A stretch of 64,000 nt of DNA from Chloranthus sessilifolius (Eukaryota; Streptophyta; Magnoliopsida; Chloranthales; Chloranthaceae): NCBI GenBank assembly GCA_021018995.1, contig CM037585.1, forward strand, positions 126,818,831 through 126,882,830. The letters are read 5' to 3'. Under the pieces are notes generated by a model that was given only the letters and a program-made list of their open reading frames with translations, had not been told where the DNA came from and searched no databases. The translations under genes were made by a program, and so were the position numbers. Position 1 is the first letter of the stretch; the number at the start of each line of letters is the position of its first letter. Below are positions 56,620 through 64,000 of this stretch, one piece after another.

Positions 56620-58138
56620 TGATGAGTAGTGAAATATGATGATATTTCACCCCTAAAGACCTATATTTAGCCATTCGAAGAGAGCTATCTAATGGAATTT
56701 GTGAAGTTTTATGAGTTTCAGGTGAAATTGGTCATTGGATGCATTAAGGAGCACAAAATAATGTAATAATAACAAACACCGGAATAGTAAAACAAAGGAC
56801 CTGTTGGACCAGACTTTTGTTTTGTCGATCAATCGACCCCCTTTTGTCGATGCATCGACATAACAAGGAGAATTTAAATTTAAATTTTGAATTTCAATAT
56901 GGTCGATCGATCAACCACTTATATCGATCAATCAACCAATTTCAAATTTGAATTTTGAATCAGAAATATATTTAAAGAGAAATCTGAGGATTCGGGGGAT
57001 CTTCTCCGCTTGCATTTTTCTGCTTTTGCTTTGAGATTTTCTAGGGCATTCAGTCCCGGTTGTTCCAGTTTTTATTATTCACTTTTTATGCATAAGATTT
57101 AGATTAGTTTTCATTTCTGCATTTGAAGAATTATTGTACCTGTTGGATTAAAAGATTGAGATTAAAGCTTTCATTGGGATTTAGTTAAAGCTCTGCACGG
57201 TATTTTAATGTTTATGTCAATTTACTAATCATGTTTTTTAATTTCATTGTGTGGCTAGTTCCATTAAGGATGGGGATTTGATGAACCCCATCAGAGATAG
57301 TCATTTATAGTAATACAAATTTGTGGTTGAGATGTTAGATTCATTTAAAAGGCCCTAATGTTATTATTGACAGGGATAAAATCTGATTGCAGTCTAAGAT
57401 CTTGGAGCTAATCATGCCCTATGATCTCAGCTTTGTAATGATGATTTTATCCTAATTATTGCCCATCTCGAAGTTAAGTTCTATTACTGTTTGAGGTGTG
57501 AGTGTTAATTATACACTCATGGGATGTTAATCATACATCTTCGTGATCTCAGATCGGTAGCGTGACTTTACCCCAGCGATAAGTTCCAATTACCATCTGA
57601 GGTGTGAGTGTTAATCATACACTCATGGGATGTTAATCATACATCTCCTTGATCTTAAATCGGTAGTATGGAATTTACCTAGAGATTGGATTCTGAATAT
57701 TGTCTGAGGTGTGAATGTTAATCATATACTCATGGGATGTTTATCATACATCCCCGTGATCTCAGATCTGTATTTTAAAACTCATGTGTGTTTGGGGTCG
57801 GTGCTTCCTCTTAGATATCTTTTGGAAATCTCACATCTTAATCCAACGATTTGTATTGCACAAATGATAAACCTACGATGGGAGGATTTAGTATCCCAAT
57901 CCTTATCGTTTATTATTTGTTTAAATTCTCAGTTTTTGTTAGTACTTATCTCATCCTCAAAATTCTCAAATTCATAATTTAGTAGATACTGTGATAGATC
58001 TATGGTTATTCTTTTAATTAATTGCTATTTCTGGTTATCATTTTTTAACCAATCCTCGTGGGATTGTTCTTGTACTCTGCACCCACTGACTACATCATGA
58101 TTTGTGCAGTTGCGAGTAAAACACATTTAAAATCACAA
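56620..58138 (+). repeat. 5' LTR of element E, about 1.5 kb
   Basis: It starts TGATGAGTAGTGAAATATGA. Palindromes TCGATCAATCGA, TCGATGCATCGA and TCGATCGATCAA lie at 56820-56945. A 110-120 bp phrase (TGAGGTGTGAGTGTTAATCATACACTC) repeats three times at 57480-57760. The exact 3' end is uncertain by a few bases. Confidence 0.75.
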
Positions 58139-58143
58139 GTTTT

Positions 58144-58161
58144 TGGTGCCGCTGCCGGGGA
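58144..58161 (+). other. Primer-binding site of element E (tRNA-Asp type)
   Basis: TGGTGCCGCTGCCGGGGA closely resembles TGGCGCCGTTGCCGGGGA, the usual Athila primer site. Confidence 0.8.
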
Positions 58162-58578
58162 TTGGGAGTAGAAAATTCATAATTTTTAGGAAATAGAAAA
58201 TTAATTTTAAGAATTTCTATAGGTTTAAATCAGTAATTTTATTAGTTTCAAACAAAGTAATTGAAAAAATCGAAAAATATAGAGACCAATCAATCGAGCC
58301 AAACACTCGATCCATCAACTCCAAAAATTCCGCAAATTTCTCCACCATAATCTTTGGATTTTGGGGAATTTCAAAATTCAAAATTTTGAATTTCTAAATT
58401 CGAATTAAATATATATATATATATATATTCAAATTCCAAATTTTAATTCTTGATCGATCGACCTAACCCCTCAATCAATCAGAGATTGTTCTCGATTGAT
58501 CGATCAACTTAATCCCTCGATCAATCGAACTTTAAAAAAAAAAAAAAAAATTATCAATAAAATTTGTGCAGCTTATGT
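58162..58578 (+). other. Leader of element E with TCGATCGATCAA-like words
   Basis: A/T-rich, with palindromic words around 58290-58320 and 58450-58520 (GATCGATCGACC, TTGATCGATCAA), an (AT)n run at 58409-58429 and a poly-A stretch near 58534. Confidence 0.6.
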
Positions 58579-59630
58579 ATGCACACGAGGTCTTCTGGAG
58601 AGAACTCGTTAGAACCTTTCAATTATGAGATCGAGCGAACTTGTCGTTCAAATTGAAAACGGATCAGAGCAGGATGAGAGGCCCGAATTGAAACATTAAT
58701 TCAATTCGAGATGAACAGTTGTGAAAACCTCCCACCTGAAAAATGATGAAGAACCAACTCTGAGAGAGTTGTTTGCTCCAATAACTATAAACACCCCTTC
58801 TTGCATCACATAGCCTGTCACACCTGATGGCAGATTTGAGATCCGTACAAATGTGATTCAAATCCTTCCCATTTTTCATGGCATGGATAGAGAAGACCCG
58901 TACCAGCACATGACTTTGTTGAAGTCTGTTCTTCAGCGTATCAGAACTTCAGTGAGGAATTCGTGAGATTACGTTTGTTTTTTTTCTCCATAAAGGATAA
59001 GGCGAAAGCCTGGTTGAATTCACTACTAGCTAGATCTATAACCACCTGGGATTAGATGATTAAGAAATTTTTATCAAAGTTTTTCCCATGGCCAAGACTA
59101 ATGCTTTAAGACATGAAATCATTGATTTTACACAGGAAGATGAGAGATTTTATGAAGCTTGGGATAGGTTCATGGATATCTTATTGAAGTGCCTGCATCA
59201 TGGATTCTCAAAATGGAGATTGATCCAATATTTTTACAACGGACTCGATCAGGCCAATCGGTATCTAATCGAATCAATGAACAGTGGAGGATTTCTTGGA
59301 CTTAGGGAAAATGAATCATATCAATTCTTGAAAAAGTTGGCTGAAGATTCACAACAATGGGACTTCTCGAAAACTCGAGATCAACTAAACAAGAATCGAG
59401 ACCAAGCAGGAACCTCAACGAAGAAAGGAGGATTGTACATGGTGAAAGAAACACCTGATCTTATGGCAAAGATAGATTTCCTCACTCAACAAGTTGAGGA
59501 ATTGAAGCTAAAGAAGAACGTGAGTGTTGTGAATGTACATCCAGATCCATGTTCATATTGTGCCAGTCTAATGCACACATTTGATGGTTGCCCTTCAATG
59601 CAAAATTACTTAGAAGATCCTTGCGAGTAA
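58579..59630 (+). pseudogene. Element E gag (Athila-like)
   Basis: The start is placed at ATG 58579 (MHTRSSGENSLEPFNYEIER), which resembles Athila Gag N-termini. Stops and shifts break the first 500 bp, which still shows EPTLRELFAPITINTPSC, QHMTLLKSVLQRI and KDKAKAWLNSL. From 59088 a 180-codon frame continues (EDERFYEAWDRFMDILLKCL; YNGLDQANRYLIESM) and ends with a zinc-knuckle-like CSYCASLMHTFDGC. Recognised from the family pattern. Confidence 0.8.
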
Positions 59631-60503
59631 TTGAACACATTGAACACCTACGATTGAAATTAGGGAAATGTCTTCAATGGAAACAACCCAAATAGTTGGA
59701 AATATCATCAAAATTTCTCATGAAAGCGAGGAAATAAAAAACCTCAAGCTAGAGGACAAGGGATAATTTTTTATCCAAATCAAAATTTCAACCAAGGACC
59801 ACAATAATAGTTTGGTCAAGGGCAATTCCAACAGTAGAACTATGCGGGTGGAAACCAATTTCACCAAATTCAAAGTTAAAATGGGCAACCCAGGCAATCC
59901 AACCAGAATTATCAACTCTCACAATCGATGTTGGGATATCAGAACCAACCCGCGCAGCAATTTGTGAGTCAATCTGGTTTTGCACAAAATTTCCCACCGC
60001 CTAGATTCAATAATCAGTAAGAAAATGTTGCGCCACGTCATCCTCAGAACCAATATCCTCAAAATGAGGATATGTAGAAGTTCATCCAATCAAATACTTC
60101 TTCGATATCAAGGATAGAAACTCAAATTGGTCAATTGACAACACTCTTATATTAAAGAGAAAAGGGATCATTTCCTAGTCAGTCAATTCCAAACCCAAGA
60201 GGACAGATGGTTGTCGAGCAGGCCTTGACCTCATCACATGAAGAAAATCAGTAACAAATCAAAGCAATCATAACATTGAGATATGGAAATCATGTTGACA
60301 GCAGAGTGGAAATGCCTAAAGAAGATGAGAAGTCTGAACTTGAAGATAAAATTGAGATAAATGAGAAAGTCGAAGAAGAGGAGGAACAAAAGATAAAGAC
60401 TGAAGAAGAGAATGAGAGAGAAAAAAGCTTTATGCCCAAAGCCCCATATCCTCAAAGGCTAATGGGGCCAAGGAAAAATTACGATTAGGAAGGAATAATT
60501 GAA
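59631..60503 (+). pseudogene. Element E gag/protease linker
   Basis: Gln/Asn/Pro-rich sense with many stops, followed by an open Glu/Lys-rich stretch (60276-60488: EDEKSELEDKIEINEKVEEE) ending in YPQRLMGPRKN. Such acidic linkers lie between Gag and protease in Athila elements. Confidence 0.55.
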
Positions 60504-61260
60504 ATGTTCAAGCAGTTAAAGATCAATATTCCCTTCTTAGATGTCATTCAGCAAATACCGACATACGCAAAATTTTTGAAGGACTTGGTTACAATCAAAA
60601 GAAAGACTAACATCCCGAAAAAAGATTTCTTAGCAGAGCAGCTAAGTTCAGTATTGCAAACGAGACTTTCGATTAAATACAAGGACCCAGATTGTCCTAC
60701 AATTTCAATCATTATAGGGGAGAATCGCATTGATCAAGCACTTTTGGACCTTGGAGCAAGTGTTAATCTATTGTCGTACTTCGTTTATAAGAAACTCGAG
60801 TTGGGCGAACTGAAGCCCACAGCAATGACCCTTCAGCTTGCCGATAGGTCAATCAAAATTCCTAGGGGAATAGTAGAGGATGTCCTTATTAAGGTGGACA
60901 CTTTCTACTTTCCAGTCGATTTCGTTGTCTTGGATACCGAACCTATTCTCAAACTGAAAAATAATGTCGATAATCCTAGGAAGACCTTTTCTAGTAACAT
61001 CGAATGCATTAATTAATTGTCGAAATGGGATAATGAATTTGTCATTCGGGAACATGACCGTAGAACTGAATATCTTCCACATTTCGAGACAACCTATAGA
61101 AGATGAGGAACATGCACAAGCATGCATGATTGATAGTATTATGGAGAATGTATCCTTTGCTTCAGAATATGAGGATCCTCTGAAAGCCTACCTAGCCCAT
61201 TTCGGTAAAGACTTCGACGTTGATCATGTGATCCACGAAGTTAATGAAATGTTAGATTGA
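60504..61260 (+). pseudogene. Element E aspartic protease region
   Basis: IPFLDVIQQIPTYAKFLKDL leads into the active site LLDLGASVNLL (about 60746-60778) and GIVEDVLIKVDTFYFPVDFV. A frameshift near 60960 moves to the next frame with IILGRPFLVTSNALI. A TGA after NEMLD ends it at 61260. The DLGAS-type site is characteristic of Athila/Tat rather than of the Tekay-like elements here (DPGS). Confidence 0.85.
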
Positions 61261-61740
61261 ACACCACTCTTGGGAGACAATGAATGGCAACTGAAAGATG
61301 AGGCCAAGGAGGAAGAAAGTCAAGAAGCATCAAGAGAAGAAGAGAAATCAAAGCTGAAATTGAAATATCTCCCCGCCGATTTGAAATATGCATACTTGGG
61401 CAGAGATGAAATTGATCCGATGATTATTTCAACAAAATTGAATAAGAATCAAGAGGAACAACTCATTGAAGTACTCCAAGACCACAAAAACGCAATTGGA
61501 TGGTCCATCAAGGACATTAAGGGTATTAGCCCAACAGTGTGTATGCACCAGATTCATTTAGAAGAAAGCGCTAAACCCTCTAGAGAACCATAATGCAGAC
61601 TAAATCCAATAATGCAGGACATTGTGAGAGAGGAGGTCATTAAATTACATGATGCCAGAATTATATACCCTATTTCTGATAGCAACTGAGTTAGCCCGAC
61701 ACAAGTGGTTCCCAAAAAGTCTGGAGTAACTGTGGTGAAG
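61261..61740 (+). pseudogene. Element E pol N-terminal part and start of RT, cut by LTR F
   Basis: In frame after the TGA: LKLKYLPADLKYAYLGRDE, QEEQLIEVLQDHKNAIGWSI and KGISPTVCMHQIHLEES, which is the RT entry region in Athila elements. One stop, then LNPIMQDIVREEVIKLHDA, another stop and VPKKSGVTVV. It is interrupted at 61741. Confidence 0.8.
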
Positions 61741-62328
61741 TGTAACATCCCCAAAATTTGGGCAATGAATAGTATCCTCGAGATGCGTGCCCGACTGGTC
61801 GTAGGTTTGACCAAGTGAAAGTCAAACAGAGGACTTAAAAAGGATTTATTAAGTGTGATGTGAATGTGTCGTAAATATGGGGTGAGGTGTTAGTTTAAGG
61901 GTCACGTACATCTATCTCTGCTGTATGTGCTTTACACAAAAGCTAAGGGAGAGTTAAAAGGGGTTTAATAGCTAGGAGAAGTTATTTCTCCTTGTTTGGT
62001 TGGTGTGAAGTTAAGAAGAGAGAGAGATGGAGAATAGGAAGGAGTAAATGCTAAAGGGAGTTAATGCACATTTCAAATTGAAGACGGGTTTGAGCATTTA
62101 ATATAAGATTCGAAGCGTTGGGAACCGTTGAAGTTAAAGCTAGGAGCCCTAGCCTTCATGCCAAACCATTGAATCAACCAAGGGTTGATTTAAGGTGAGT
62201 TCTATTTAGATTGCTATAAACAAGTTGTTGTGTAATTAATTGAGGTTTAAATGATGAAATAAAGAATAGAAATGAAGGAAAATGGAAAGGAAGGAAGGCT
62301 GGAAGAAATGCCCGTAAAGGGCTGAAAT

Positions 62329-62500
62329 TTTGATCGATCGATCGATTTTAGAAATCGATCAATCGCTTTTAGATTTTCGATTAATCGATTTGTGATTGAT
62401 TAATCGAGTTTGGAATTTTGATTAATCGATTTGGGATCGATTAATCGATTTTGGGATTTCGATTGATCGATTTTGAGAATCGATCAATCGATTTGGACAG
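62329..62500. repeat. TCGATTAATCGA / TCGATCGATCGA array, copy 1 in LTR F
   Basis: TCGATCGATCGATT, TCGATCAATCG and TCGATTAATCGATT words in close succession. Confidence 0.9.
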
Positions 62501-63264
62501 CTTTTATAGACTTTTGAATTGGACTTTGAGGTTTTTGGAAAGTCTTGTACCTTCTTTATTACATCTTTCTTAATGCTTTGCTTGTGCTATGGTGTACTAT
62601 AGGTAGTACGAGTAAAGGCAAGCATGGGGAACCGCATAGGACCTTGATGCTTGAATATTCAGACGTATGAGGTAGGGAACACCTTGAACATGTATTTTAA
62701 TTTCAAGAGCATGTATGTAGTGATATAGAAATGAATACAAATGCATAGTAAATGTGAATTCGTAAACGTGTGTGTGTGTGACACAAAGCAAGTGAATATG
62801 TGGCATCCCCAGGAGATGGGAATGTGATAAAGGCATCTGTGTGATGCATTGATTTAGACATCCCAGGGATGTATGTGAAATTGTAAAGCAAGATTGAATG
62901 AGAACTGATAAGGCCTAACCTATTATATTTAGCACAATCACACGGTGAATAACTATATGTAGTGCACTTGATACTTTTATTATTTAAGGGAGTTAATGCA
63001 CAATTCAAATTGAAGACGGGTTTGAGCATTTAATATTGGATTCGACGCATTGGGAACCGTTGTAGTTAAAGCTAGGAGCCCTAGCCTTTATGCCAAACCA
63101 TTGAATCGGACAAAGGTTGATTTAAGGTAAGTTCCATTTAGATTGCTATAAACAAGTTGTTGTGTAATTAATTGAGGTTTAAATGATGAAATAAAAAATA
63201 GAAATGAAGGAAAATGGAAAAGAATGAAGGCTGGAAGAAATGCCCCCAAAGGGCTGAAATTCTG

Positions 63265-63595
63265 ACCAAATTGATTAATCGATTTCTAAAATCGATCGAT
63301 CGATTTTGGCCTGGAGGATTTCTGGGCAAAGTTGCCCGAAATTGATTGATCGATTTGAAATCAACCAATCAATTTGTGGAATTCAATTAATCGATTAGAA
63401 ATTGATTAATCATCTGAGCACTTCCAGTGACTGGAAAATAGAGAGCTGGAAAATCGATTGATCAATTTTAAAATCGATTGATCAATTTTAAAATCGATCA
63501 ATCAAGTTTGGATTTTTCAATTAATCGATTTGAGATCGATTAATCGATTTTGGGATTTCGATTGATCGATTTTGAGAATCAATCAATCAATTTGG
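63265..63595. repeat. Expanded palindrome array, copy 2 in LTR F
   Basis: Same words as copy 1, plus additional units such as ATCGATTGATCAATTTTAAA (twice in tandem near 63462-63495). About twice as long as copy 1. Confidence 0.9.
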
Positions 63596-64000
63596 ACAGC
63601 TTCTGTGGACTTTTGAATTGGACTTTGAGGTTCTTGGAAGGTCTTGTACCTTCTTTATTGCATCTTTCTTGATGCTTTACTTATACTATAGTGTACCATA
63701 GGTAGTACGAGTAAAGGCAAGAATGGGGAACCGCGTGGGACCTTGATGCTTGGATATTCAAACGTGTGAGGTAAGGAACACCTTAAACATGTATTTTTAT
63801 TTTAAGAGCATGTATGTAGTGATATATAAATGAATACAAATACATAGTAAATATGAATCCATAAACGTGTGTGTGTGTGACACAAAGTAAGCAAGTGAAT
63901 ATGTGGCATCCCTAGGGGATAGGAATGTGATAAAGGCATCTGTCTGATCTATTGATTTAGACATCCTAGAGATGTATGTGACATTATAAAGCAAGAATGA

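Larger units (their letters stand above)
56620..64000 (+). mobile_element. Element E: Athila-like LTR element, interrupted by LTR F
   Basis: 5' LTR 56620 to about 58138, tRNA-Asp type primer site, Athila-like gag, protease with DLGASVN, and the start of pol. It is cut at 61741 by LTR F, and the rest of E is outside the window. Stops and shifts in gag and between gag and protease show it is decayed. Confidence 0.8.
61741..64000 (+). repeat. LTR F (plus), incomplete, with a large internal tandem duplication
   Basis: It starts TGTAACATCCCCAAAATTTG and matches LTR A in reverse (CGTGCCCGACTGGTCGTAGG; TAACTATATGTAGTGCAC). The unit 62054-62985 (932 bp to its next start) is repeated from 62986 to the window end. 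Each copy has a donor-like TTTAAG|GTRAGTTC (62195, 63127) and a palindrome array. Copy two carries about 167 extra bp in the array. Confidence 0.85.

Noticed and set aside
62597-63029. Minus-strand frames of 79 and 108 codons in LTR F
   Set aside because: They repeat in the second tandem copy and lie antisense to a recognised LTR with no protein similarity I can see.

Overview
The window looks like plant nuclear heterochromatin made almost entirely of nested LTR retrotransposons. The evidence is chromodomain Ty3/gypsy (Tekay/Del-like) pol genes, an Athila-like gag-protease, a Tat-like gag, long LTRs (about 1.5-3.6 kb), tRNA-iMet and tRNA-Asp type primer sites, a hAT-type element, a small MITE, and AAACCCTA-type leaders. 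I find no intact host gene, rRNA, tRNA or CRISPR array. The species cannot be named from this sequence.

Layout. 1-2380: a complete ORF of the plant transposon-associated PF20167 type (83-1525, minus) with a TATA promoter and an upstream array of TCGATTAATCGA-like palindromes. 2581-10316: element A (minus), a decayed Tekay-like element with gag, gag/protease intron, pol, primer site and 5' LTR, but no recognisable 3' LTR. 10317-23249: LTR pieces on both strands (here I, H, G, LTR1, LTR2, J), a hAT element (14267-15242), microsatellites and one exon-like fragment (16935-17260).

23252-56619 is element B (plus). Element C (27002-52088, perfect CTATG target duplication) sits about 100 bp inside B. 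C is itself split by the minus-strand, pol-less element D (32310-44754, perfect ATGTT duplication) and by an Athila-type solo LTR (45831-47664, perfect GTTAA duplication). The 3' LTR of B is cut at 56620 by Athila-like element E. E is cut in its reverse transcriptase at 61741 by LTR F, which runs off the window.

How the parts fit together. The Tekay-like LTRs share a common plan: a U3 with repeated CACCGA/ACACCG dyads, a purine-rich leader, an AAG|GT splice donor, a palindrome array whose word differs between families, a branch-like CTCAC followed by a CACAG|GT acceptor, a short acidic open tail often ending PEEFF-stop, a small hairpin, and the LTR end. I infer that these LTRs carry a roughly 1.3-1.7 kb leader intron containing the array. 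A second intron of about 160 nt lies between gag and protease at the same codon position in A and C, with a decayed version in B. Almost every coding region carries stops or frameshifts, so none of these elements looks autonomous now.
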